From NCBI GenBank assembly GCA_033030425.1, contig JAUFSD010000020.1:434001-498000 (forward strand): 64,000 nt of DNA, read 5' to 3'. The number at the start of each line of letters is the position of its first letter. Within the stretch, counting starts at the first letter, position 1. This DNA comes from Verpa conica (taxonomy: Eukaryota > Ascomycota > Pezizomycetes > Pezizales > Morchellaceae). The notes beneath the pieces are model-generated. The model had not been told where the DNA came from. It saw nothing but the letters and a program-made list of their open reading frames with translations, and did not search any database. Below, one piece after another: positions 1 to 11,812 of this stretch. Made by a program: the position numbers and the translations under genes.

Positions 1-2455
1 TAGACATGATGAATAGAGTTTTTTGATGTTCTGGCCCCGAACCTCAATACTGTTCTTCAGTGCCAGCACTCCGAGTTCCTCCGCTTCTTTCTATCTGCTC
101 ATAGAGTTATAATGGCAGCACAGGGAATACATGGTATCCAAAGTGTGTTGGCTTTCGATCCCGAATGATTTCTGGCTTGCTGTAAATAGTACTAAAGGTA
201 TCTTCAATGCAGCGTGTGGTCGTCCTAAGTCATTGAACAGTTGCCCCAGTCACTCAACCACAGGGAATAAGCCATACTGGTCGAGATCTCCTTTATTCAG
301 ATAGCGGTGAAGGTTGAGACTGACGGTTTCGATGTGTGACATGAAATGCGCAAGATAACGCTCTGGCACAATAGAGCTCATTCTGAATTCATTTTTTACA
401 TTGAACAGCAATCGAATCGCATCTGGTGCTTCCTAGAATCTCTCCTCATTCGTAAGGCGCTCAGACGCCCACCAATGAACCATCGAATGAATATAGAAGC
501 CATCGTCACTGTTTTTACGAGTAACAAGTGAATATGAGAAAAGATATCTCAGTGAATCATCCAAGGTAGTGTCTGCCGTGCTTTTTAGGTCATGTAGAAT
601 AGTTAATATAGTTTCTGGACCTACCATGCTGTGCCAAACCCTTACCGTGCTGTAACATTGTCTCGGAAATATCTCCACTTGAGAGGAAAGAACACAGTAG
701 GAGCAGCTCCGAGGCCTCTTCGTTCTCCTCCCTCACAGCTTTGAATGATATTTCCCAAGTTGGAAGTACCGTTCTCGTTCCATAGCTGCTCAACGGTCTG
801 AGATGTACTTCCCTAAACGCTTCGGTGTGGTCCCTGCCGGGTGCGTCTGGGTTCCTCTGGGGTGTCATTCGCCGGGAGTGAATATATGCGCCTGCTTGGT
901 CTAAAGCAAAGGGAAGGTATCCCACCTCTTTCGCTGAGATCATGGCTGCTGTACAGTCAACGTGAGATCCCCTGTCAGTACAATTACTTCAACAGGAACT
1001 GGTAAGTGACTGGCACACCTCCCTGACTGACCTGTCGACCACCCTGGCCTGCACTACGTAGAAGCAATCGTAAAGCCTCGTCTTGACGCATCTGATCAAC
1101 CTCAAGCCTATTCGGGTCGTCTACTCGTAATCAGGATATTGCCATGCAAACGAGTGGGCAAAAAGTCGGCAATCTTAAGTGATTCGAGATCGTCGACGTT
1201 ATCCAAGACAAAGAGCCAACGGGAATTATCCTCGTGATTCAGCCAACTTCTTACAGCTGTGATTACTTTCGCTGTGATGCTTCCATCAACCAAGATCTGA
1301 CCGCTTTCACTCAAAACTCCTGCCATCGAAAACTCAGCCGCTAAGCGGGAGTAGTCTAGGGTCCGTTCTTTGGCTAGGCTGACTTGATGGTCAACCAAGC
1401 GCTACGCTATTCTTCTATACCCAAGTATTGCCGTCTCTTGGCTGGTCGCATTGACCCACAGCAAGGAGGTGTACTCCGTTAGATGAGAATGAACATACTC
1501 CCACACAAGCTGCGTTTTCCCCACGCCCCCCATGCCGTGCAGCACTACTGGAGTTCCCGGGTTTTCCCTAAGTTGTTGATGTAAGTCAAGAAGCACCTGC
1601 TCTCTCCCTGTAAGATTTGGATTTCTTCGTTAATAAAGGTCAAACGGGACCTTGTATTTCACGGAGACGTGTACTTCTTGGCCTAGTGCTAGCGGATTAG
1701 AGATAGACTTTAGAAATCATTAGAGAAATTACCACTTTGAGTGCGTGGAAATCCTTTTTCGATAGCTTCCGGTGATGTTTGGACACAATTTGTGATATAC
1801 CCGAGGAGGATTTCATAGTCCTGATCTGACTTCCTGACTGGTAGTCAAGGTCTTTGACAAGAATGTCCCGTACCCACATCGTATATTCACGAGAAGCTTT
1901 CCAGGAGCCAAAAGCATGTCCAGAAAGTCCGGTAACAAAGATGACACTAACAATTGAATTAGATCCTCAGGTGCCAGCAAAAGCATAAGGTACTGAATGT
2001 TGGAAAGGCTGATATTACTCCACTTTATAATTTCCAGGGCCATCATTAAGGGGGTGAAACCTATGAAATGGGAGTCAAAGAAGAGTTTTGTAGGTACTGT
2101 ATCTACAAAAAGCTCGAAAGACCACAGTGCCCTATCTCCGACACAGGATTGTAGTTGGAGGCACATGACTGAAGGTCACCGTGGCTACTTGGTGCCTATT
2201 AGGATCGGTTGGTGACGGTGCTAGTGAACATTCAAGCACGCGAATAGGTTGTCCGACATTTCTGTTTACAGAGTCAGGTGCTATTACGTTATTGATGAAG
2301 GTCAGCACCTTTTTTCTGGTGAAATCAAGAGGGATCTTGCTTATGCGAAATGTTGTCCGGCTGGTGTTTAGCGTTTTGGCACTCTCGCCGAGTCGAACTA
2401 TCTTAGTCGTATTGGATCGTACTGGTGATAAGGAAAGACGGCGCTTTCCCGCCAT
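1..2455 (-). pseudogene. Decayed NLR gene: alpha/beta-hydrolase-like N-terminus, NB-ARC, TPR (runs off left edge)
   Basis: Read on the minus strand from ATG at 2453-2455, short open frames follow the order of a fungal NOD-like receptor. The N-terminus has a TTFRISKIPLDF / ATVTFS region, then FDSHFIGFTPL and GLSGHAFGSWK (about 1890-2080), which resembles the alpha/beta-hydrolase-like N-domain of fungal NLRs. Next come a linker VPFDLY-stop-RRNPNLTGRE, a Walker A GMGGVGKTQLV (about 1510-1545), Walker B WLFVLDNVDD, ITSRRP, and a GLPLAL-like YLPFALDQAGAYI. A winged-helix-like SYSLVTRKNSDDGFYIHSMV and a TPR stretch KEAEELGVLALK near position 60 follow. It is broken by five in-frame stops (1630-1632, 1402-1404, 433-435, 250-252, 91-93) and frameshifts near 2160, 2045, 1110 and 640. 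A normal intron probably lies at about 950-1037. The family sense cell-surface or non-self signals in fungal programmed cell death; this copy cannot make a full product. Confidence 0.85.
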
Positions 2456-4262
2456 GGTGATAGGGAAGGTCTCACTATGGACAAGCGCTGGTTGGTAGGT
2501 GGCGAACAGGAGTCGAGCGGGGTAGCGGGTCATTTTCCGTTGCACTGTGACCTAGCCGTCAGCCGTCAGCCGCCGTTGAGTCAGAATGTGCGACCATCAT
2601 CTGTGGAGATGAGCAGACACTTGAAAGAGGGCTGGTGAATGCTACCATATGCCTGGATGTTATTGGTGGAAATCATAATAAAACGGTAGCCGCTTACTGG
2701 GACCGCAGAATAAGACACTCACAGCGACATACCCCCTGAAAATGAGAACTCATCTGCTCTCCCGGGGGACTTGATGCCTACCTCAATCCCAGCCAGAATG
2801 GCTGTTCTATTTCTAAAAGGTTTGGCTGTAGCACCTTCGTATACACTGGGACTGTCGGGTATACAGCTATACAATATCAATGACTTCTAAGGTTCGATGA
2901 ACTTCCTATCGTTCGCTTAGCCGGTAGCAGGACCACCCCTGAGCAATAAGTAGTTTAGAGGTTATTTAATCATCATCAGCTTTCCCACTTGAATTCTCTT
3001 CCGAGCTACGATCATGGCCACTCCTTTTATATCCACGATGACCATCGGAGATCATGTGGCGCTGTGGCTCAGAGGCGCGAACTATCGTAAGTTGACTCCC
3101 TCTGCTACTGGAACCCTCCCTAGCTCTGAGAGATGAGAAAAAGTGGTACATTTCGCTAGGAATATATGGAGAAGATATAGGAACCGCTCTTCCTTACTAT
3201 TAAATGTATATGCTGAAGAGGCCCAATAAACAATGGGGACACATCGTTTAGTGGCTTTGTATTATTGATAATCCATGACGTAAGCAGGGTTAGGGTAGTG
3301 AGTTCTAAGCGGTAAAGTGTATAAATGAATCAATCGGAGCGGTGAGGAGAGGACGGGATCCTTTTCCCATGCTGTCAACTGCGGAGAGTTTAACATATAC
3401 TCTCTCACTTTATGGTTGAGAGAAACATTTGTTGCGCTACCAGCCCTAGTTACATAACATCACCGCATAGAGTGCCACATACATAAGACAATATGCATGT
3501 ACATGGGACCGGGCCTGAATAATTTATAAAGTGTACTTTCTGATAAATAAAGAAAAAGAATTCTTATTGACCTAATTCTGACCGAGAATACATATTTTGA
3601 TAGAGTCATTCTTATACGTAGTATTTTCATAGGGATAGTATATTGTAGCGCCACACGCGCCACATTCCCAGCAAACCCTCCACCAGCACCCACAAAGCGC
3701 CGAACCACCACCGCCACGGAATCTCGACAGCACCATCCCAGTCGTACTATGCTGTCTGAACAGTCACAATATCCCATTATGAAGAGTACCGGTTAAGCTC
3801 TACCACTCCCGAACTGCTACCTTCGCCAATCTACTCCTAATTCTCCTTTTTCTCCTGGGTCCTTGCGCACCTGAGCATCTGTTGCGGATTATAAAATAGT
3901 GCAACCTGCTTTTCCGGAGGACATATCATTCCCTAACTCCCACCAAAATCACTTATCGCTCCCCTAACCCTTGCTTTCTGGAAATAAACGTAAATACAAC
4001 AATCCCCAACCCCCTTCGTCCCGTAGCTATCCACTCTTAGGGTCTCTAGTCAGTGAATTAAATATAGCTCTACTTGGCCCGATGTTTTGGCTAGGACCGG
4101 TAATGTCCGATTCCTTTCTATCACCCCGCACTTGTGGCGGTGCCAAGCCCACAGCCACCTACAAAATTGTAACGAAGCAGACTCTATATTTTTCCCGGTG
4201 ATATTTTATAAAACAGTATATACGAAGAAGTCGTGAACTCTAAAACAGAAATATATATAGTA
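2456..4262. other. Intergenic, no supported gene
   Basis: Short frames occur on both strands but none shows a recognisable domain, a plausible splice pattern or biased composition. A telomere-like GGGTTAGGGT lies at 3287-3296. It probably contains the 5' flank of the dead NLR gene. Confidence 0.6.
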
Positions 4263-4421
4263 AGGGGAGCAAAAAACAGTTCTACTGACTAGCGGGTACC
4301 CAAGCCCCCACACGGGGCTCGAGGCCAGTATACCTCTGCAGTTGACCGGGTTCGAACGCCAGCATCGTTGCTGACACCGGGGTTTGGGGCCATCTATACG
4401 GTTGAACTAATGGCCCCAGTG
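4263..4421 (-). mobile_element. tRNA-derived SINE-like element, family B, copy 1
   Basis: On the minus strand this 159-bp segment carries an RNA polymerase III A box (TAGTTCAACCG, 4399-4409) and a B box (GTTCGAACC, near 4349-4357) about 40 bases apart. It ends in a short T-run (GTTTTTTGC) that can act as a pol III terminator. A near-identical copy in the opposite orientation lies at 32365-32525, with only a few substitutions. The spacing and box sequences fit a tRNA-derived promoter, and the dispersed inverted copies fit a SINE. No cloverleaf with a usable anticodon is evident, so I do not call it a functional tRNA. Confidence 0.7.
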
Positions 4422-7206
4422 GTAACTATGAGATTTGTTGCCCCCTTGACCACTTAGCGTTGACTAGTAACTAGGGGGGCTACTAGGGCACGTGACGGGC
4501 GGCAGAGAGTACTCTAAAAGTGCCCCGCATATCCATCAATGTTGATAACAGCTCTACTGCAACTATGTGAGTCTATCTCGACATAGTAAACCGTTATGCA
4601 TTACACAAGCACGTACAGGAGAATACAGCTGATACCCGGTATGGGTTAGGGTTGAAATATAGACCTAACCTTCCTTAGATCACATGTTCTATACCCGCGT
4701 GTTGCTACATACATACGAGTTCTATAACACACATTACTCATTAAGATTTATCTTAAAATGATTATGTTCCAGCATAGTTTGATTCAGTAATTGCAGACTG
4801 GGACAAGAATCGAGCTTCTATATTTTCGGATCAGGCTATAATTTTAGAATCTGCTAGCTAGAGGGGGCCGGTGATCAGGAGCCTCGGGGATGCTACATAA
4901 CTACCTTACCACTCCTCGTGCTATCATATAAACCACCCGTTAGCCATCTGTATAACAGTCATTATTCCGGTCATGACTAAGGGCACGCTGTACAGAGTGA
5001 AATTCCTATGAGTCCTAGCAATTCTGGCTCCCATGTGACAGCGGCCATCAAGAGACTATATCCCGATAGTTATAGTTGTTGGCGACCGCTGCTTTACGAA
5101 CTGGTGGGTTACTGTTCTCGCCAAAAGGCAATTCCCGAGTTGTCGGTCGATTAAGATACATCCTGGCGCATATACAGGTATTCGACGCCTCCCAGGAAGA
5201 GAACCCATTTACCGGCGTACTACATCCGGCAAGTTGAAGAAAAAGAAATGGTAAACATCGCTAACCGAATCTTGGCTGAGACCAATGAATTCCGCAGATC
5301 TCAGATCGCAAGTTTTTATAATAAGCTTGCCGCATGCCATGCACTGGCGGTCCAGTCCCAAATATGCGTAACCGAGGCTCGGCCCGACGTGCGTTTCCAC
5401 CGTTCTGGGCTGCAGCTACATGACAAGGCTGTCCTGATCGGCAACGCAAGGTAGATGACGCAATAATTACAGCTGTCGGGCAAATCGATTCGGTGACGAA
5501 ATTTATACGTGTTGAGTTTCGTAAACTATCAGATTATTCAGGCCATCGCAGTACACCTCCATACTCGAGTTGAGCCCTAGCGAACGATCATTCTGTTTTT
5601 CGGGGGTCTGTCTAGTTAAGTTTTCTTTAGAGTAAGGTAAAAAAAATAAGAAAACAATTGCGGTGGTATAACCAACTAAGGTAAGGTTATCGCTAAAACC
5701 TGTAGCTTGGAAACGTGCTGCGTCGATTGGGCATAAGGAACGTACGAATACACACATATTCGTATTTCAGCCTTAGCGAGATTACGCTGCAACCTCCATG
5801 GATACCCCAGATTTGTTTAAAATCAATACCTCATAAATCCCTGTCGCCCATCTTCCTTTACCACCTCCGGAAAGATTAATATCGAAAATATATTTGGTGG
5901 GCAAGGATTATGTAGCCAATCCTCCTCACCGCAACCTTTGCCGAGGGCCTGAGACACAGATAAACTCCGTGGATCTCAACTGCCCATGTTTCTCAAAGCA
6001 CATGTGTCTAGAACACCTTGCATCTCAAAGCACATGTTTCTCAGATCACATCTTTCAGCAATGGACTCCGTGCATCTCATACCACATGCTTCTCAAACCA
6101 CACTTTTCTACAATATTCTTGTCGGGTATTCGCGGTATAGCTTGTGATACGCAATTAGTTTACTCGGTGTATGTCGAAATCCCGCTTAGAATGGGTGTAT
6201 ATGTGTGTTTGCACTAACCGAGCCTCGCGTATGCATTCGGAAGTCTCATGGTGTGTGGTGCTGTCGATAGTACGACACGATCGTAAGGCTATAACAATCG
6301 GCAGGGGAGATGCAAATATAATCCCCAAAAAGGCTGAAAGATACAATATTCGGAAACAATAATATTATTTGAAACTAGGTAAGATTTATAGTTTCAACCA
6401 TAAATGTGAGCAATGACATAAAAATATAGAGGTAAATCGGATACTACCTAGAAGATAGAGGTGGTATAGTACGGGTAACTCTTACATATTTTTCTTATAT
6501 TCTCTTCACCGTATGCAATGTCTGGACTTCTTCTGTAGCTTAAGATTGAGTTATCATACGTTTCGTGCCTAGCGGCCTTTCCGCGCTCCTTGGATATTTT
6601 ACCAGGTTTGGTATTATATTGTCTAAATATTGGTATCTATAGTTCCCATGTGCACAAACTTTGACACACATGTTCACAGCATGTGCCCGGCGAGCATATG
6701 GGGAAGTATAGGTGTAGGTATCGGGAGGCCGCCACGGTGGGATCTTGTCTTACATAATCATCATGGAGCATCTGATTGGCAGATGTGACTACTTCTCATA
6801 GCAATTGCGCACATTACGCAATACTATTCAACTCTTTGTCCCGGAAAAAGCAGTCTTCCCCACTCCCGGCGGTGTATAATGTTCGTTAAGTACATCATAT
6901 GTAAATTTCGATGTAGGTCTCTATATGTGAACTAACTGTGAGTGTAGAGCTCAGGAGCCGTGGAAGTCCTCGCTACGAATTATAGCAAGATTTGCGAGGG
7001 TTCCCCTCATTCCTCCACTGGGAGCCAACAGTAGTCTTCTCCACGGGAGTGCCATTACATGTGGCATAATCGCACATGGAATACAGGCTTGTGATAGAGT
7101 TGAGTAACGTGCAGTACCACAAGCTACGGCACCAGAGAAGCTTCTACCATGTGAGGCGCTGACAAGATTTTCGCTTCACAATGTGTAGGTTTTATACCGG
7201 GGAATC
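4422..7206. other. Intergenic, with imperfect repeats at about 5985-6110
   Basis: No gene supported. A 68-aa frame at 5248-5454 is open but unrecognised. Around 5985-6110 the sequence repeats variants of CATGTTTCTCAAAGCACA about every 30-40 bases, an old degenerate tandem array. A telomere-like GGGTTAGGGTT lies at 4643-4653. Confidence 0.5.
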
Positions 7207-7216
7207 TTTATATAAG
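7207..7216 (+). promoter_or_regulatory. TATA box of the fucose-lectin gene
   Basis: TTTATATAAG lies about 81-90 bases before the lectin ATG at 7297, a normal distance for a fungal core promoter. The sequence between is C/T rich (CCACTACCCACC), as often seen around fungal transcription starts. Called on position and motif only. Confidence 0.55.
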
Positions 7217-7296
7217 ACACGATCAGTCCCACGTTAGAACCCACTACCCACCATCCATCTTCATCCACATCCATTACACTCTACTCCAAATACAAA

Positions 7297-8378
7297 ATGA
7301 GCGCACCAAAGACCGAAGTTGCTTCTCGCACCCCCCTCGCCGCGGTTCCGTTTCTCCACCGCTCCCATGGCCTTCTCCAGGTCCAGCAGATTGTCTTCTT
7401 CCAAGACCCGCAAGGACGTATCATGCGCACCGGCGGCTCTGGAGACACACTTGTCGTCGATCTTGATAAAAATCCCAGCATGAACACAGGCTTCGCCGCA
7501 ACTATTTGGAATAACGACATCAACAGTGACACTGAGGTATATTACTTTCCTGTAACTATAGTGTAGGGGAAAATGAAGTTAACAAGTCACATAGATGCGT
7601 GTATACTACACCGATAAAGAGGGTAAAATCTATGAGGTAACCAAGAACTCCATCCGCTATATTAGATATAAACACTGACCGTTCCTCACACTAGCGCGCT
7701 TACACCAAAAGCCGTGGCCCGCAATGGTATGACGGCGCACTCAACGGACAGTTCAAAGCTGCTCCCAACTCTCGTCTTGGGGCACTGGGAAGCGAGAACG
7801 GTAATCTCACATGGGTATATTTCCAAGACCCTGAGACAGATGAGATTCGCTCTCTATTCCGCAGTGGAAGTGGCGCAGGGTTCAACCTTACCAGCGTTCG
7901 GTTCCCCGCCGGTCACAAGGGCACCTCCATCGCCGCTGGTATGTCCAAGATGAACGGCGTCTTTTATCAACTTCCGGATCTTTCTATCACCCACCAAGAC
8001 GGGCTACCACAAGCCGGTACGGTATCCATTTTGAACTTTACAGTATACTTTTCTGACTAGTGGGATACAGAGAAATTCAAGACCCAGCTTAATCACCCAG
8101 CCGGCGCCTCAATTGCTATCGCAGGGAATATAGTGTTCACCGTTACTTCATCTAATAAGGTCGCGGCCACCGAATACAATACTACGACCAATAAGTGGAA
8201 GCCTTCTATCGAGCTTCTATCCGTGCAGCAGCTTGCGCCGCTAGCTGCAAATTCGCATGAGATCGCGACTGGCGCCACGAATTCTATCAGTGCCCTTACC
8301 CAGAGGTCTGAGCATGATCTTGCTCTGATTGAGTTCACAAGTGTGAAGGATATCGTGGTCTCCACTGTTACGGTTTAG
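7297..8378 (+). CDS. Fungal fucose-specific lectin (Aleuria aurantia lectin family)
   Basis: Predicted structure is join(7297..7536, 7595..7636, 7695..8021, 8061..8378), giving 308 aa. All junctions use GT-AG and keep frame. The protein shows the repeated blade motifs of the AAL family: FFQDPQGRIMRTG, MRVYYTDKEGKIYE, PQWYDGALNG, LTWVYFQDPETDEIRSLF, KWKPSIELLSVQQLAP and ALIEF near the C-terminus. The length matches the roughly 310-residue six-bladed propeller of this family, which binds fucose in pockets between blades. There is no signal peptide, as usual for fungal AAL-type lectins. Exon 2 encodes only 14 residues, and the last intron is just 39 nt with a CTGAC branch site. The start is the first ATG of the frame, preceded by CAAA and a TATA box about 85 bases upstream. 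Likely roles are recognition of foreign or host fucosylated glycans. It appears intact and stands alone between repeat-rich flanks. Confidence 0.88.
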
Positions 8379-9901
8379 TTTATGCCCAGATGTGAGGGGA
8401 GAATGAGATCATGTCTTATGATATTGCAGCAGGGGTGGGGTTGAAACTATGTCTTTATCAATTGATAGGAGAATTTATATCAATATTCGACAGAATAGCA
8501 CATTTGTGACCTAAGGTGATTCTACGATGACTTTCATATGAGACCAGGACAGTACTTGAAAGACCTGATACCACAGCAGTAAGTATGGGAGGTGGTTGAA
8601 GTACCTGAGTGAGACAGATGACTTATACGTAGGGATATTGAATATAACTAAAATTGTAGTGCTATAGTGCTTGTAGTCCACTAAGCACTGACTCATTCCT
8701 CCTGCATAATCGTTTTGCTTCCCCGCAGTAACTTAGTATTGCGTTACATTAAATCACTCGATGCTAAATAAGCTCTACCAGACCCCGAGATGACATGCGA
8801 GGGTTCCTTTTCATATACCATGTGAGCCCTACCACGCCCACACGCGCATCGCTTAATAAAATAGTCTCTTCGGCTAGCAGCTGTACATTCTGGGGGGTTG
8901 TAACACGAGTATCAGAGGCAGTAACTAGCCCGCAATACTTGTATTTCCGAAAGACTAAAGCACCCCCATATCAACAGGTTGCCAATACCTCATATATAAA
9001 TTCGTGTACTTAAATGACATGGTGTTTGGACAAGTAATTGTAAGCCCCAATTGCTATACAGCCCACTGATAACAGGGAAAATGTTTCTAATTACGCAGAC
9101 CTTGACCTTGATGTAAATATTCGGATATCACCGGGTTTTTCTAGTTTTTGTATCTAAATAATGAATTTAAAAAAACCCCCACAGATACCTTTTCGTTCAT
9201 ATTAAGAGATATTGTGCTATTCTAAGATTCAATAACATACTGGGCTGGTGATTATCCGTATTGGTAGCAAGGCCTTTTGCTACCGCAAAATCATGCCGGA
9301 CTACTCGATGCCATCCGCGGGAGTATGGGACCCGCTCAGTATTTACAGCAGCGAAGCCTGTGATATTGCACGCTCTATAGAGGTATATAGTGCTATAACA
9401 TAAAGAAACATTTTGTAGTTAGCAACTCTGTTGCTTTAGGGATCTAACTATGTATTTATATTTAGCTTGTATGACTAGCATAGTCATAGAGATTACCGTA
9501 CCGGGACTTATGTAGCCACTCAATTCTGCTGGAGTCAGTGTATTGCCTTTTACATCATCAATGACTCGGTAACTTCCCGCGTTAACCGAACCCTTGCCGA
9601 CTGAGTCTTTGAAACACGGCTCGATTATACTTTGAAGAAGCTTCTATAATTAAATGGTAAGCCACGGAAACTACGAAGGAAAAAAAAAGTTTCTGAATGG
9701 ACGTACTTCACAATCAGGTGGAGGTGTCGAAAGGAACCTTCTTTCTAGCGCATACATAAATTAAATCGTTTTAACGCCAGTGCACTCGTTAGTGCGTACT
9801 GGTACCCCATTTATGAGCTTTTCGAGCATTAAGTCGTGTCTTTCGGCCACTCTCCTAAAATGCAGAGAATAGTTAGATTTGTTGGCGTAGTGGAGTAGGG
9901 A
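8379..9901. other. Intergenic, no supported gene
   Basis: Lectin 3' flank and AT-rich sequence. Short frames on both strands lack domains or splice logic. I see no clear repeat here. Confidence 0.5.
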
Positions 9902-9939
9902 CATACGTGTCATAGATGTCCATACGTGTCATAGATGTC
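9902..9939. repeat. Perfect 19-bp tandem duplication
   Basis: The 19-mer CATACGTGTCATAGATGTC occurs twice in direct succession (9902-9920 and 9921-9939). No function is apparent. Confidence 0.9.
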
Positions 9940-9961
9940 TATTGTGACACTCTTATAATAC

Positions 9962-10112
9962 ATTTGGGAACGTCGCTTATCCAGGAATGTTCCCCACTAG
10001 GCCGGTCCACCGGAGCACGCTTCTGGATGAGCCGGCTCACCAAGGGAGAGAATGCTATACTGTACAAAAGCCAGTTTACCCAGGAACGATCCAGTCCACT
10101 GAGGAGCACTGC
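9962..10112 (+). mobile_element. Decayed copy of the GGAACGTTCC inverted-repeat element
   Basis: The left part (GGGAACGTCGCTTATCC, then AGGAATGTTCC and GGCCGGTCCACC) matches the terminal inverted repeat of the 514-bp element at 20140-20653. The right part (CCCAGGAACGATCCAGTCCA) looks like a worn opposite end. It is much shorter and more diverged than that element, so its exact limits are uncertain. Confidence 0.5.
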
Positions 10113-11683
10113 TAGTACATTTTGCAGAAATATATTTATCTTTGTATATTCTGGTCTCTGAATTTAGTGCATCTACACCATATAAGAAATCCCGACTGAT
10201 TATTAATGAACGATGGAGATATGTACCTCCGGGTTTATACAGCCGCCCGCTTAGTTCGGTGCGCGGGGGTTATCGCGTGGGCGAAAATTTTCTTATTGGT
10301 ACGATGATAGGGGGCTTCTCAGGAAGAACACACTTTTCACCCAGAGCCATATTGGTGAATAACATCTTTCGTTCTCGCTATCCAAAGCATTCGGCCCTCC
10401 TTATCGCCTAGCAAAGAGTAACGGAAAAGATATTATCAAATCTACCAAGTAAAAGTGAAGACACTAATGAAAACAAGAGAAAACTTGAAATGTAGAAAGC
10501 CAGGGAAGCAAAGTATGGAAAGGAATGAATTGGCAAAAAATAACTGAACACAGAGAACCGAAAAGTAATATGAAGCTTATATAACTCAAGAACTCTGGAT
10601 TATATGGATAGAAACAGTGGCATTGCCAGGGCGAAGCTCTTCGCCACACTCGGCTACAGTCTGAGTGCCGCTACCTCCACCAGATCTTGAAATATCACTA
10701 CTATGGTGATTTGGTAAATGACAGTTCGCTACGGGGCCTGTATCGATTCAGCTGCACCATTTAGCAGGCAAAAATAGTACCCACTATCTCAGTATCATCA
10801 GAATTTATACCATCTCTCACCATGAAACCGGTCTACTATTAAAAATACCGGCTTATGATTGTTTATGCATTTGAAGGTCGATAGTTGGTAGTGCTTATAC
10901 TTGCTCATGACACGTTCACCTGTGCCATATTGCCGGTGACGAAAGAATCTTAACAAAACCTTGGAGGGGGGATGAGTTGACAGCGTTGATTGTTAGTGGG
11001 GATTTCAACCCTGAAGCATAATTCTTACTGTGGCGGTGGCTGAATCTGAGGCTCTCAGTATACATCTAACGTAACGTGGGTATATTAGAAAGATAATCGT
11101 GTCTTGAATGTATTGAGAGTATCTCCCCCAAAATGAATGCTATTGTATCCTATTCTGGAAGATTGACTAGTGTATCTCTGCGGTATACCCTTTGAGTCAT
11201 GCGGGCTACTGTACAAGCGATCTATGGAATAAGGGTGCTACCTCGTGGGCCACGGCCGTCATAGCCAGATGATTCAGCCTGAGTGAACAAAACACGATGC
11301 TCGTAGGGATTGTCTCATGGGTGTAGAGAGACTGTATCCCTCAAGTTAGGGTACAAGTAAAGAGCTATTGCTCCGGAAAGCACAGTAATGTTCATTCAAT
11401 TGAGAGAGTAAGAACTACAATGAACACGGGAAGGACTAGGGGCCATGTCGGTTAATATGCTTCGTAAAACTCATTTAGCCAGAGTCCGTTATCCGACACG
11501 ATTGATTTAGATAACAATGTCCTTTCTACTCTAGGCTATCTATTGCGCTTCATATCTATATTTAGACTTCATAGTAGTTTATGCGTCGATTATGTTGGTA
11601 CTGCTGATATGGGGGATTCTTTTTCAAGACATCAGGTTGGGGTGATCCTGACTTGTGGCCACCAGTCTCGGACTTTTGACTTC
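10113..11683. other. Intergenic, no supported gene
   Basis: No frame with a recognisable domain and no clear repeat. The 89-aa frame at 10142-10411 has no family resemblance that I can see. Confidence 0.5.
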
Positions 11684-11812
11684 AAAAATAAAAAAAAGGA
11701 GAAGGACCGCGCCCGTGAGGAAATGAACCTCACTCTCTTCCCCCGCCGTTTTTCGCCAACCAGTGGGGTTCATTGGGAGAAGCTGCCATTACGCCATGGA
11801 CGCGGTGAAAGA
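11684..11812 (-). mobile_element. tRNA-derived SINE-like element, family A, copy 1
   Basis: This is the only one of five copies on the minus strand. Read that way it has the A box TGGCGTAATGG, the stem halves CTTCTCCC and GGGGGAAG (with a G-T wobble), the B-box-like GGTTCATTTCC, and a T-rich end. A frame of 120 aa runs across it but is a chance opening. Confidence 0.75.

Noticed and set aside
4340..4410. Canonical tRNA gene
   Set aside because: A and B boxes are present, but no acceptor, anticodon and T stems form a standard cloverleaf with an anticodon; the dispersed second copy fits a SINE.
5248..5454. 68-aa open frame MVNIANRILAETNEF...
   Set aside because: It looks mildly protein-like but has no paralogue, domain, promoter or intron support in the window.
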